Assembly (NCBI RefSeq): GCF_014851685.1
Contig: NZ_JACVAC010000001.1
Location: 930,001-994,000, forward strand
Direction: 5' to 3'
From: Pseudomonas sp. PDM05
Lineage (GTDB): Bacteria; Pseudomonadota; Gammaproteobacteria; Pseudomonadales; Pseudomonadaceae
DNA length: 64,000 nt
Shown here: positions 30,080 through 40,735 of the stretch, one piece after another
Numbering within the stretch: the stretch's first letter is position 1
Layout: the number at the start of each line of letters is the position of its first letter
Notes under the pieces: model-generated
What the model was told of the DNA's origin: nothing
Seen by the model: the letters and a program-made list of their open reading frames with translations, nothing else
Databases searched by the model: none
Position numbers and translations under genes: made by a program

Positions 30080-31540
30080 ATGATCAAATCTTTTCGTCCA
30101 TTGCTCCTTGCCGGTCTGCTCTTGCCATTGGCCTTCTGCGTCCGCGCCGCCCCCGTCAACAACAGCCTGCCGCCGAATGTCCAACAGGCGCTGTCCAAAG
30201 CCAAACTGCAAAACAATGCACTGTCCCTGGTAATGATCCCCCTGAACGGCCCGGGCACGCCTACCGTCTTCAACGCCGATGTCTCGGTCAACCCGGCCTC
30301 CACCATGAAGCTGGTCACCACCTACGCGGCTCTGGAAATGCTGGGGCCCAACCACCAGTGGAAAACCGAGTTCTACACCGACGGTACCCTCAGCGGTGGC
30401 GTGTTGCACGGCAACCTGTACCTCAAGGGCGGCGGTGATCCCAAGCTGAACATGGAAAAACTCTGGCTGCTGATGCGCGACCTGCGCGCCAACGGTGTGC
30501 AGCAAGTCACCGGCGACCTGGTGCTGGACCGTGCCTTCTTCAAACAGCCGCTCTTGCCCGAGTTCAATGACGATGGCAACGACGAGAACAAGCCGTTCCT
30601 GGTCAAGCCCGACGCCCTGCTGGTCAACCTCAAGGCCCTGCGTTTTGTGACCCGCAATGATTCGGGGCGGGTGATCGTCTCGGTCGAGCCGCCAATTGCC
30701 AGCATCCGCATCGACAATCAGGTCAAGGTGTCCAACGCCAAGCAATGCACTGGCGATGTGCGCTACAACCCGGTAACGGCCGCCGATGGCAGCGTGACGG
30801 TGACCGTCAGCGGCCAGTTGGCCGATGGCTGCAGCTCGCAGACGTACCTGTCGCTGCTCGACCATGCCACCTACACCGCCGGCGCCGTGCGGGCGATCTG
30901 GCAGGAGCTGGGCGGTTCCATCCTGGGCCGCGACATTCAGGCACCAGTGCCCAAGGATGCCAAGGTACTGGCTCGGGCGTTCTCGCCGGACCTGGCGGAA
31001 ATCATCCGCGACATCAACAAATACAGTAACAACACCATGGCCCAGCAGTTGTTCCTGAGCCTGGGCGCGCAGTTCCGCAACGATGCCGACGGTGACGACG
31101 CCAAAGCCGGCCAGCGTGTCGTGCGCCAATGGTTGGCGAAAAAGGGCATCACCGCGCCGCACCTGGTGATGGAGAACGGCTCCGGCCTGTCCCGTGCCGA
31201 ACGTGTCAGCGCCCGCGAGATGGCCGCCATGTTGCAAGCGGCATGGAAAAGCCCCTACGCGGCGGAGTACATCAGCTCACTGCCGATTGCCGGCACCGAC
31301 GGCACCATGCGTAAACGCCTGAAGACCACCGCGATGCGCGGCGAGGCCCACGTCAAGACCGGTACCTTGAACACCGTGCGCGCCATCGCCGGATTCAGCC
31401 GCGACAACAACGGCAATACCTGGGCGGTGGTGGCAATCCTCAACGATCCGAAGCCGTGGGGGGCATCGTCGGTGCTGGATCAGGTGTTGCTGGACCTGTA
31501 CCGCCAGCCGAAGGCGGTGGCGGCCGCGCCAGTCCTTTAA
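30080..31540 (+). CDS. dacB: D-alanyl-D-alanine carboxypeptidase/endopeptidase (PBP4 type)
   Basis: Periplasmic penicillin-binding protein that trims or cleaves peptidoglycan cross-links. The 486-residue product has a signal peptide (1-24, cut near RAAP). All three active-site motifs are present: SxxK in NPASTMKLV, SxN in YSNNTMAQQ, and KTG in HVKTGTLNT. The long insertion between SxxK and SxN is typical of class C (PBP4) enzymes. The ATG at 30080 is chosen because the upstream extension adds a second hydrophobic stretch with no ribosome binding site. Confidence 0.94.
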   Translation: MIKSFRPLLLAGLLLPLAFCVRAAPVNNSLPPNVQQALSKAKLQNNALSLVMIPLNGPGTPTVFNADVSVNPASTMKLVTTYAALEMLGPNHQWKTEFYTDGTLSGGVLHGNLYLKGGGDPKLNMEKLWLLMRDLRANGVQQVTGDLVLDRAFFKQPLLPEFNDDGNDENKPFLVKPDALLVNLKALRFVTRNDSGRVIVSVEPPIASIRIDNQVKVSNAKQCTGDVRYNPVTAADGSVTVTVSGQLADGCSSQTYLSLLDHATYTAGAVRAIWQELGGSILGRDIQAPVPKDAKVLARAFSPDLAEIIRDINKYSNNTMAQQLFLSLGAQFRNDADGDDAKAGQRVVRQWLAKKGITAPHLVMENGSGLSRAERVSAREMAAMLQAAWKSPYAAEYISSLPIAGTDGTMRKRLKTTAMRGEAHVKTGTLNTVRAIAGFSRDNNGNTWAVVAILNDPKPWGASSVLDQVLLDLYRQPKAVAAAPVL

Positions 31541-31541
31541 T

Positions 31542-31565
31542 CTGTAGGAGCGGGCTTGCGGCGGT
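31542..31565. repeat. Single REP half-unit
   Basis: TGTAGGAGCGGGCTTGCGGCGG lies in the 26-base gap between the convergent dacB and diguanylate cyclase stop codons. It lacks an inverted partner. Confidence 0.55.
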
Positions 31566-31566
31566 C

Positions 31567-33966
31567 TCACGTACGCAAGCCTTCAACCTCCACCCGGTCC
31601 CTGCCCGCCTGCTTGGCGACATACACCGCCGAGTCCGCCCGCAACAGCAAGCCATCGATGCCTTCATCCACCCGCCAACTGGCCACACCAAAGCTGGCAG
31701 TGACAATGCCCACCGGCTCCATCGGCGCATTGCGCAACGACTGCCACAATTCCATCGCCAGGCTGTAGGCCTGCTTGCCGTCGGTGTTGGGGCACAGCAC
31801 CATGAACTCTTCACCGCCCAGACGGCAGAACACGTCGGTACGCCGCAGGCGCACGCTGATGCGCCTGCACAGCTCCTGCAACACCCCATCGCCCACGCCG
31901 TGGCCATGCTGGTCGTTGATCCGCTTGAAGTGGTCAATATCCAGCATGATCAACGACAGCGAACCGCAGACGCGGTTGAGTCGTAACATCTCGGCCTTGA
32001 GGCGGTCCTGGAAATAGCGGCGGTTGTGGATGCCAGTCAGAGAGTCGGTGATGGAGAGCGCGCGCAGCTCTTCCTCGACCCGTTTCAGATCGGAAATATC
32101 CGACACGTAGCCATGCCACAAGGTGCCGCCTCCCGGTAATTCTTCCGGCGTGGCTTCGCCGCGAATCCAGCGCAGGCCGCGTTGCGGCAACTGCACACGG
32201 TACTCTTCACGCCAATGGCTCAACTGCAACGCAGATAGACGAATCGATGCCCGCACCCGCTCCACATCCAGGGGATGAATGCGCTCAAGCACCCGGCTGG
32301 CGTCCTGTTGCAACGTGCCTGGCTCGATTTCATAAATATCGCGCATGCCATCGCTGGCGTAGATGAAACGCCACTTTTCGTGGGCTTCGAGGGTGAACTG
32401 GAAGATCCCGCCGGGCACGTGGGCACTGAGTTTCTTGAGCAGGCGGTCCCGCGCGGCCAGGGCCTCGTAGGCGCGCTTTTGCTCGGTGATGTCAAGGTAG
32501 ATCGCCAAGTGCCCGACCCACAAGCCATGGTCATCAAGCAATACGGTGGCCAGCATATTCACGGTCAGTTGGCTGCCGTCCCGGCGCTTGAGGGTCCACT
32601 CCCGAGCCTCGTGCTGGTGGTCGGGGCGCTCCACCAGCATCGCCTGGCTTGGCGGAATCCGTTTGCCCATGGCCATGCTCAGCGTGGCGGCGCGGGCATC
32701 GAGCTCCGATTCCAGGTGCAGGCTGTCCAGGGTCAAGCGCCCCAACACATCCTCGGACTTGAACCCCAGCATCTGCTCGGCCCCCGCATTGAAGGTGTTG
32801 ATCACGCCGCGCAGGTCGGTAGCAATGATTGCGACTTGGGTCGCCGCATTCAGCACGCTGCGCAGTTGCCCATGGGCGCCGCGCAACTCCAGCTCTCGCA
32901 CACGCAACTGCTCGGTGCGTTGCTCGACCAGTTTCAGCGCGCGCTGGCGCTGGCTGACCAACACATACAGCAACGCGCTGAGCAACAGGCTAAGCAGCCC
33001 GCCCATGGTCAGGATCGTACTCATCGAGGAATGGTTGGCCTGGTCGAACACCTGGCTCGGACGCAGGTTCAAGGCATACACATGATCCCCCAGGCTCAGC
33101 CGGCGTGCGGCCACCAGGTCGCTGCTGCCCGGCGCATTGCTGGACTCATACAGTGCGCGCTTGCGGATGTCGGACGTGTCGATGATCTGCATGACCAGGT
33201 TGTCACGGTTCGGCTTGGGCAAACCGTCGGCCACCAATTGCCGCATGCTGATCACCGCCATCACATAGCCGTAGGGCTCAGCCTGGGATTGTTGGGTTTC
33301 GGGCAGCTTACTCACGGGTGCCACCAGCAAGACGCCGGCGGCGTAGGCTGGTTCGACGCCGACCAGTTGCATGGGTTGCGACACGGCCAGCTTGCCCGTC
33401 TTCAACGCGCGCTCAAGAACTGAACGCCGCAGCGGCTGGGCCAGCAAGTCAAAGCCCAGGGGCGAGCCGAGCAGGCTCTGGGTCTGGCTGTAGAGCACCG
33501 GCACGTATTCATCGCGCTCGGGCGCCGACGCCAGCTCTCCTTGGGCATTCAGCTCACGAATGCTGAACGGCTCACCGCGCTGGCGCGACACGTCCTCTTC
33601 AAACGCACTGCGCTGGTCGCGAAACACCCGTGGCGCCCAGGCATAAGCACGGGTCCGCAACAGCAGGGGCTGGGCAAAACCATCGAATTCTTCGCGGGAA
33701 ACCTCGCCGGAGTTGACGAAAAAACGCCGCAGGCTGCCCAGGCGTTGCTCCTGGTCCTCGAAGCGCTCTTGCAGGCGGGTGTAGCGTTCATTGACCAGCA
33801 GTTGAAAGCGTTGGCGCACCTGCTGCTCGTAGAGGTCGGAGGCGGCCCAGGCGATGATCAACGTCAGCGCGCCACCGGCCAGGAACACCATCAACGCCAC
33901 CAGCCAAGCCGATGCCTGCTCACTGATAAAACCTAGGATTTTCGGGCGAACAGCTTGCAACGGCAT
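31567..33966 (-). CDS. Membrane diguanylate cyclase with periplasmic CHASE-like domain and two PAS domains
   Basis: Synthesises the second messenger c-di-GMP. The 799-residue product has a transmembrane helix (about 24-46), a periplasmic CHASE-like sensor domain (about 50-320), a second helix (about 323-345), a short coiled coil, two PAS modules (about 370-490 and 510-625) and a C-terminal GGDEF domain with an intact GGEEF site. An RxxD inhibitory site (RRTD) sits five residues before it, so feedback inhibition is likely. There is no EAL domain. The ATG at 33966 is chosen over a GTG nine bases upstream. The sensed ligand is unknown. Confidence 0.93.
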   Translation of the reverse strand: MPLQAVRPKILGFISEQASAWLVALMVFLAGGALTLIIAWAASDLYEQQVRQRFQLLVNERYTRLQERFEDQEQRLGSLRRFFVNSGEVSREEFDGFAQPLLLRTRAYAWAPRVFRDQRSAFEEDVSRQRGEPFSIRELNAQGELASAPERDEYVPVLYSQTQSLLGSPLGFDLLAQPLRRSVLERALKTGKLAVSQPMQLVGVEPAYAAGVLLVAPVSKLPETQQSQAEPYGYVMAVISMRQLVADGLPKPNRDNLVMQIIDTSDIRKRALYESSNAPGSSDLVAARRLSLGDHVYALNLRPSQVFDQANHSSMSTILTMGGLLSLLLSALLYVLVSQRQRALKLVEQRTEQLRVRELELRGAHGQLRSVLNAATQVAIIATDLRGVINTFNAGAEQMLGFKSEDVLGRLTLDSLHLESELDARAATLSMAMGKRIPPSQAMLVERPDHQHEAREWTLKRRDGSQLTVNMLATVLLDDHGLWVGHLAIYLDITEQKRAYEALAARDRLLKKLSAHVPGGIFQFTLEAHEKWRFIYASDGMRDIYEIEPGTLQQDASRVLERIHPLDVERVRASIRLSALQLSHWREEYRVQLPQRGLRWIRGEATPEELPGGGTLWHGYVSDISDLKRVEEELRALSITDSLTGIHNRRYFQDRLKAEMLRLNRVCGSLSLIMLDIDHFKRINDQHGHGVGDGVLQELCRRISVRLRRTDVFCRLGGEEFMVLCPNTDGKQAYSLAMELWQSLRNAPMEPVGIVTASFGVASWRVDEGIDGLLLRADSAVYVAKQAGRDRVEVEGLRT

Positions 33967-34053
33967 AGGCAACACTCACAACGCCAGCGTGCGGGGGGTG
34001 TCACTTTGGCTAGGCATTAAGTTATAGCCATCGGCCCTGTATTTGACCAGCGC

Positions 34054-34098
34054 AAAAAAGCCGCAAGCCCGGAAAAATCCAGGCTTGCGGCTTTTTTT
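34054..34098. terminator. Strong bidirectional-looking terminator after rlmKL
   Basis: AAAAAAGCCGCAAGCC pairs with GGCTTGCGGCTTTTTTT around a 13-base loop. On the minus strand it ends the rlmKL transcript. The A/T tracts also allow termination on the plus strand. Confidence 0.9.
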
Positions 34099-34106
34099 AG
34101 GAGCGA

Positions 34107-36371
<2,265 letters not shown>

Positions 36372-36770
36372 GGGGCATTCCAGGCTTTTCAGCAATAAAT
36401 GAACGGGCGACGCATCGCCGGCTCGGTTTTCAATCAAGCACTTTTCTTGAAGAGTGCTCGCGTGGCACGAATGTGCCGTCCCACCCCGCCTGCAGGCCCT
36501 TTGGGCGTTGAGTGACGGGGCAGATCGATAAAGTGCAGCAACAAAAGGAAATATTCCGACCCTTCGTCGAATAATAACCGACTGCAACGGGCGGGCATTC
36601 TCACTAAAGGATTAAACCCATCCTCTTTGCAGGGTGCATCATAGCTGGGTTTGCCAGACAAATGGGGCGAAAAGCCAGCCCAGCTTATGGCTATAGCATC
36701 GTTATCGTTACGTGCTTATGACAAAACGATCATTGAATCCATGTGACCTATTGGTTAGAACTCAACACAG
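36372..36770. other. Long non-coding gap between rlmKL and the rmf leader
   Basis: No credible gene is visible; short frames here lack ribosome binding sites. The right part is AT-rich (around 36680-36760) and is the likely promoter area for rmf. The left part is the presumed rlmKL promoter and 5' region. Confidence 0.5.
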
Positions 36771-36890
36771 GTTGGCGCCGTAACGACGCCGACACATAGG
36801 CTCGCCACGCCGGCAGCGAGCCCACCAACGGCAGAAAAACTCTGCCCGGCTCCCAACGGGGCCGAAGGATATCAAGACAGTCAACAAGTG
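36771..36890 (+). ncRNA. Structured rmf leader (rmf RNA motif-like)
   Basis: Four consecutive hairpins lie just before rmf: GTTGGCG/CGCCGAC (36771-36793), GGCTCGC/GCGAGCC (36799-36822), GGCAGA-AAAAC-TCTGCC (36830-36846) and CGGCTCC-CAAC-GGGGCCG (36847-36864). A conserved leader RNA upstream of rmf has been described in Pseudomonas; position and structure here fit it, but a covariance search was not possible. Confidence 0.7.
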
Positions 36891-36903
36891 AGGGAAACAC
36901 CCT

Positions 36904-37119
36904 ATGAGAAGACTTAAGCGTGATCCGTTGGAAAGAGCGTTTTTACGCGGATATCAATATGGCGTTCATGGCAAATCCCGTGAGCTTTGCCCATTTACTC
37001 TACCGTCGGTACGCCAAGCCTGGATCAACGGCTGGCGAGAAGGACGCGGCGACAACTGGGACGGTATGACTGGCACTGCGGGAATCCACAGACTCAACGA
37101 ACTTCACGCCGTCGGCTAA
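36904..37119 (+). CDS. rmf: Ribosome modulation factor
   Basis: Stationary-phase protein that binds the 30S subunit and drives formation of inactive 100S ribosome dimers. The 71-residue basic product matches Rmf along its length: RDPLERAFLRGYQYGV, CPFTLPSVRQAWINGWREGR. The ATG at 36904 follows GAGGGAAACACCCT. A long structured leader precedes it and a terminator follows, so it is monocistronic with post-transcriptional control likely. Confidence 0.96.
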   Translation: MRRLKRDPLERAFLRGYQYGVHGKSRELCPFTLPSVRQAWINGWREGRGDNWDGMTGTAGIHRLNELHAVG

Positions 37120-37205
37120 TAAGGGCATTCAATTCCGACACACACTGTTGAAGCGATAACGACTTAACCATGCACGTCCTATCCGGGCGGCGGGCTTCGG
37201 CCCAG

Positions 37206-37230
37206 GGGGCTCCTTTATGGAGCCCTTTTT
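37206..37230 (+). terminator. Rho-independent terminator after rmf
   Basis: GGGCTCC-TTTAT-GGAGCCC followed by TTTTT, 87 bases after the rmf stop and just before the convergent pyrD stop. Confidence 0.9.
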
Positions 37231-37242
37231 AATGGGCGCTTG

Positions 37243-38268
37243 TCAGGCCTTTGGCAGTGCGGCGATGGCATCCACCGCCTGGCGGATCAGCGCCGGGCCC
37301 TTGTAGATGAACCCGGAGTACAACTGCACCAGGCTGGCGCCGGCAGCGATCTTCTCGGCCGCATGCTTGCCTTCGGTGATACCGCCCGCGGCGATGATCG
37401 GCAAGCGCCCGGCCAGTTCGGCGGCCAACACCTTGACGATATGGGTGCTCTGCTCACGCACCGGCGCACCTGACAGGCCACCCGCTTCGTCGCCATGGGC
37501 AAGGCCTTCGACACCGACACGACTGAGGGTGGTGTTGGTGGCAATCACTGCATCCATACCCGAATCCACCAGGGCCTGGGCCACCAGTACGGTTTCTTCG
37601 TCGCTCATGTCCGGGGCAATCTTGATCGCCAACGGCACGCGCTTGCCATGGCGTACGGCCAGGTCTTCCTGGCGCTGGCGCAGGGCTTCAAGCAATTGCT
37701 TGAGGGAGTCACCGAACTGCAGGCTGCGCAGGCCCGGGGTATTGGGTGAGCTGACGTTGACCGTGACGTAGCTGGCATGGGCGTAGACCTTGTCCAGGCA
37801 GATCAGGTAGTCATCCACCGCACGTTCCACCGGCGTGTCGAAGTTCTTGCCGATATTGATGCCGAGGATGCCCTTGTACTTCGCCGCCTGAACCCGCGAC
37901 AGCAGGTTATCGACCCCCAGGTTGTTGAACCCCATGCGGTTGATGATCGCCTCGGCTTCCGGCAAGCGGAAGATGCGCGGCTTGGGGTTGCCCGGCTGCG
38001 GACGCGGGGTCACGGTGCCGATTTCGACAAAACCGAAACCCAGTTGCGCGAAGCCGTCGATGGCCGCGCCGTTCTTGTCCAGGCCAGCCGCCAGCCCGAC
38101 CGGGTTGGGGAAATCCAGCCCCATTACCGACACCGGCATCTTTGCCGGCGCCTTGCATACCAGGCCATTGAGCCCCAGGCGGCCACCGGCACCGATCAGG
38201 TCCAGGGACAGATCGTGGGAAGTTTCCGGAGAGAGTTTGAACAACAGCTGGCGGGCCAGGGTATACAT
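37243..38268 (-). CDS. pyrD: Dihydroorotate dehydrogenase (quinone), class 2
   Basis: Membrane-associated flavoenzyme of pyrimidine synthesis that passes electrons from dihydroorotate to quinone. The 341-residue product has the N-terminal amphipathic helix of class 2 enzymes ([17 protein letters not shown]), [12 protein letters not shown], the catalytic serine segment [19 protein letters not shown] and the FMN phosphate site [12 protein letters not shown]. The ATG at 38268 is chosen by family start. It is convergent with rmf; an IagB-like gene lies 86 bases upstream on the same strand. Confidence 0.96.
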   Translation of the reverse strand: MYTLARQLLFKLSPETSHDLSLDLIGAGGRLGLNGLVCKAPAKMPVSVMGLDFPNPVGLAAGLDKNGAAIDGFAQLGFGFVEIGTVTPRPQPGNPKPRIFRLPEAEAIINRMGFNNLGVDNLLSRVQAAKYKGILGINIGKNFDTPVERAVDDYLICLDKVYAHASYVTVNVSSPNTPGLRSLQFGDSLKQLLEALRQRQEDLAVRHGKRVPLAIKIAPDMSDEETVLVAQALVDSGMDAVIATNTTLSRVGVEGLAHGDEAGGLSGAPVREQSTHIVKVLAAELAGRLPIIAAGGITEGKHAAEKIAAGASLVQLYSGFIYKGPALIRQAVDAIAALPKA

Positions 38269-38354
38269 GGGCGGGCTAGACTCGGATGGCGGCGAAAGGT
38301 GACGGCGATTATAGCCGCGGTGGCGCGCTGCATGCGAGGCGTGCCGCCCAATCA

Positions 38355-38816
38355 TCAGCTGCGATTGGCGACCAGTTCCTCATAACGCGCCCAGATCTTC
38401 TGCGCATACTGCATCCGTAGCGCATCACGCTTGGGGCCGGAGCCTACACCGACGTTATAGGAACCCACGGCGGTCCAGTTGTAGCCAAAGCGCTGAATAA
38501 ACTCGGAAAGAATCGAAGCCGCTACCTCTATCGACAGACACGGCTCGCTCAACAGCCTCTCTTCGGTAATGCCCTGGTTGAGCAATCGCGGCAAATGAAT
38601 GCTGTTGATCTGCATCAGGCCGATGTCTCGCGTGCCATTACGATTGGCGGTGTTGATCGCGCTGGCGCGGTAGCCTGACTCTACTGCCGCGATGGCCTGC
38701 AGCAACTCCGGCTCAATGTCGTAGCGGCTGGCCACTTCGTCCCAGCAGTACGCCAGTGCCGGGGTGCTGCCCATCAATAGGCTCAGCAACAACCCTTTGC
38801 TCCACACCTTAACCAT
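38355..38816 (-). CDS. IagB/IpgF-like lytic transglycosylase (type III secretion-type)
   Basis: Periplasmic wall hydrolase of 153 residues with a signal peptide (1-22, ALA then YCW). The SLT domain has catalytic Glu46 in [29 protein letters not shown] and VGSYNVG; C24 and C93 probably form the disulfide of this subgroup. Sequence blocks match Salmonella IagB, which clears peptidoglycan for the SPI-1 needle complex. Its start overlaps the upstream HilA-like gene by eight bases, reproducing the hilA-iagB order. Without the rest of a secretion system it may be a remnant or serve another envelope process. Confidence 0.85.
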   Translation of the reverse strand: MVKVWSKGLLLSLLMGSTPALAYCWDEVASRYDIEPELLQAIAAVESGYRASAINTANRNGTRDIGLMQINSIHLPRLLNQGITEERLLSEPCLSIEVAASILSEFIQRFGYNWTAVGSYNVGVGSGPKRDALRMQYAQKIWARYEELVANRS

Positions 38817-39195
38817 TGCTCACCTGCCCACACACCGAACACACATACGCGACCGGCGCGGGATCATCCGCCCCGGTCCGCACCTCGCAGGTAAAGCGAT
38901 AGCCCCTGCCATAGATCGTCTTGATAAAGCCCTTGTCGCCCTTCAAGTGCTTGCGCAGCGAGTAGATGCAACGCGTCAGTGATTCCTCGGCCACCTCGCC
39001 ACGAGGCCAGGCCAGCTCCAGCAAACGATCCTTGGTCATCAGCGTGCCGGCCGAGGCCAGCAGCAACCGCAAGACCTGCCCCTCTTTGGGCGGCAACTGA
39101 ATGTCCACCTCCCCGCTGGTCAAACGGCCATCGCCATGCAAGGTCCAGCGGGCAAAGACGAGGGGCGCCGTCGATTCATCAATCGCGACAGCCAT
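38809..39195 (-). CDS. HilA-like OmpR-type winged-helix regulator, DNA-binding domain only
   Basis: The 128-residue product is essentially one OmpR/PhoB-type winged helix (about 12-105): GRLTSGEVDIQLPPKE, EESLTRCIYSLRKHL and FIKTIYGRGYRFTCEV. The EESLTRCIY block is the hallmark of Salmonella HilA, the SPI-1 activator. HilA has a further 400 residues of TPR-like region; here the protein ends with a short tail containing a CSVC pair. The ATG at 39195 has GAGG six bases upstream; a TTG at 39213 would add six residues. It overlaps the IagB-like gene by eight bases. It lacks a receiver domain. Confidence 0.82.
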   Translation of the reverse strand: MAVAIDESTAPLVFARWTLHGDGRLTSGEVDIQLPPKEGQVLRLLLASAGTLMTKDRLLELAWPRGEVAEESLTRCIYSLRKHLKGDKGFIKTIYGRGYRFTCEVRTGADDPAPVAYVCSVCGQVSNG

Positions 39196-39361
39196 ACGTA
39201 CCTCTGCATCCAACTACTGACATTGAGTTCCCTATTTTCCTGTACCGACTCACCCACCAACCGCATGACTATAAAAAACCGTCCTACACCTCGCGCCAGG
39301 ACAAAACCCATTCATCCCGCGATTTTCGGAAGCGTGCCTTAGGACAATTCCTTGCGCGGCC

Positions 39362-39595
39362 CTACCGACCTAGCCACTCCTGGTAGATCTCATGCAGCTC
39401 AACCCCTAACCGATCCTCCAACTGCACCAGCTCGCCCAACGCCATTAAATGGCCGTTAACCCGAACTTCGACGCAGCGGGTGATGCCCGGTGCCAAGGGC
39501 AGCACCTTCCCCACGTCAAACGCCGCCAGACGCTTGCGACTGATCAGTTGCTCCTGCAGAAGTATTTCCAGGTGCATGGGAAAACGCCTATTCAT
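39362..39595 (-). CDS. Small SpoA-domain protein, SctQ/HrcQb C-terminal type
   Basis: The 77-residue product is a single SpoA (FliN/YscQ C-terminal) domain: ISRKRLAAFDVGKVLPL, VEVRVNGHLMALGELVQL and DRLGVELHEIY. In type III secretion systems this domain forms the cytoplasmic sorting platform ring; a separate small version exists as HrcQb and as internally started SctQ-C. The start ATG overlaps the stop of the secretin-like gene by four bases (ATGA). No full SctQ, ATPase or export gate gene is nearby. Low similarity outside the core leaves a flagellar FliN-like origin possible, but the neighbours favour SctQ. Confidence 0.75.
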   Translation of the reverse strand: MNRRFPMHLEILLQEQLISRKRLAAFDVGKVLPLAPGITRCVEVRVNGHLMALGELVQLEDRLGVELHEIYQEWLGR

Positions 39596-40485
39596 TGAGA
39601 AATTTCGCGACCCGGCCGCATAAATGCACGTTGCACACGCTTGGACTGCTCGGCACTCAGCAGCGGTGGCACAGCATTGTCGGCCTGCCACAACGCGGCA
39701 TCATCCGGCGGTTTGAAGACATCCAACTCCGCCACCCACTTCTTGATCAGTGTCACCTGGGCGGGCTTGCCCTTGATCAGCAAGCTGTTGGTATCGGGGT
39801 AGGCAATCAGCGCAAGACGGGCGTCAGCCGGCGCGCCCTTGCGCTCCTTGGCGAGGCGGGCCTCGATCAGCGAAACCATCCCCGGCACCGTAATCGTGTT
39901 TGCGCCCGCCCCGTAACTGCGATCCGCCACGTCACGGTTGAACACCTGCACCACACCAAACGCCGCTGCGGGCTCGGCTGGTTTGCGGTCCATCAGTTGT
40001 GCCAGGCGCAGTACCCGGTCCACATAGCTTGGCGGGCCCGACACATAGAACGTACGCGCTCCGCTTGCACGCAGCGGATAACGCGATTCATCAAGCCCGG
40101 CACGCCCCATCAGGCTGCGCAGCCGAGCGACGGAAATGTAGCGGAGCGCCACCGCCGAGCTGCGCGCTTCACCAGCGTCATAGAGGTACACCACGCGCCC
40201 GTGGCTGTACCAGATCAACCCTTCGCGCTCGGCCAGCAGTTCCAGAACCTGTTGCGGGGTCTCGAAATCGAATACGCCACTGACCTGCCGGCGAGCGGCT
40301 TGAGGACTGACCACCACCGGCAAACCCAGGGGCACGGAAAGCGCAGTAAAAAACCTGCGCAGGCTTTGATCCTGCGCCAGATAGAGCTCACCCCGGGCAA
40401 ACGAGGAGCCCAGCAACAACGCAACGCACAACAACCAGTTGCACAGCCGGTGGCGGGTCATGCTTGCACGGGAATCAGTCTGCAC
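39592..40485 (-). CDS. Type III secretion secretin (SctC/InvG type), N-terminal domains only
   Basis: The 297-residue product has a signal peptide (about 1-31, ending SSFARG) and the periplasmic N0 and N1 domains of type III secretins: QVSGVFDFETPQQVLELL, GLIWYSHGRVVYLYD, ARTFYVSGPPSYVDRVLRLA and later LALIAYPDTNSLLIKGKPAQ. Full secretins have 500-600 residues or more; here the protein stops just after the N3-like module and lacks the whole outer-membrane pore domain. The reading frame is intact with no frameshift. A GTG at 40485 has AGGA upstream; an ATG at 40461 is the alternative. It is coupled to the SpoA gene and divergent from nasS. Confidence 0.82.
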   Translation of the reverse strand: MQTDSRASMTRHRLCNWLLCVALLLGSSFARGELYLAQDQSLRRFFTALSVPLGLPVVVSPQAARRQVSGVFDFETPQQVLELLAEREGLIWYSHGRVVYLYDAGEARSSAVALRYISVARLRSLMGRAGLDESRYPLRASGARTFYVSGPPSYVDRVLRLAQLMDRKPAEPAAAFGVVQVFNRDVADRSYGAGANTITVPGMVSLIEARLAKERKGAPADARLALIAYPDTNSLLIKGKPAQVTLIKKWVAELDVFKPPDDAALWQADNAVPPLLSAEQSKRVQRAFMRPGREISQ

Positions 40486-40590
40486 CTTGGGGTTTCCTGG
40501 GCGGCCGGGCGTAAAGAAACGGCCATACTGAAAGGCACTCAGCTTTCAATCTTGACGGAAAGCTGACGGCAAGTGACCTCCACCGCCCCG

Positions 40591-40606
40591 TGGCATGTGC
40601 ATTGCT
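40591..40606 (+). promoter_or_regulatory. Sigma-54 (-24/-12) promoter of nasST
   Basis: TGGCAT-N5-TTGCT fits the RpoN consensus with correct GG-N10-GC spacing. It lies 130 bases before nasS, upstream of a terminator-containing leader. Confidence 0.75.
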
Positions 40607-40616
40607 TTGCACTGTG

Positions 40617-40735
40617 CATCAGAGCGCGCGCCAACGAAGGCGCAGGCTTACGGACAAAGGCGTCGTTACCTTGCAAGGGCCTCTACCGCCACCCGAGGGA
40701 ACGACGCTTTTTTTTGAGAGAAAAGGCAGGTGTTG
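40617..40735 (+). promoter_or_regulatory. ANTAR-type leader RNA with terminator upstream of nasS
   Basis: A hairpin GCGCC-AACGAA-GGCGC (40628-40643) has a hexaloop with A at position 1 and G at position 4, the ANTAR-binding signature. A terminator follows: GCGTCGTT (40660-40667) pairs with AACGACGC (40700-40707), then eight T (40708-40715), 20 bases before the start codon. The second ANTAR hairpin is not clear here. NasT binding would prevent termination. Confidence 0.72.

Noticed and set aside
38355..40485. Flagellar origin for the SpoA and transglycosylase genes
   Set aside because: The adjacent secretin N-domains and HilA-like regulator have no flagellar counterpart, so a type III injectisome origin is more likely.
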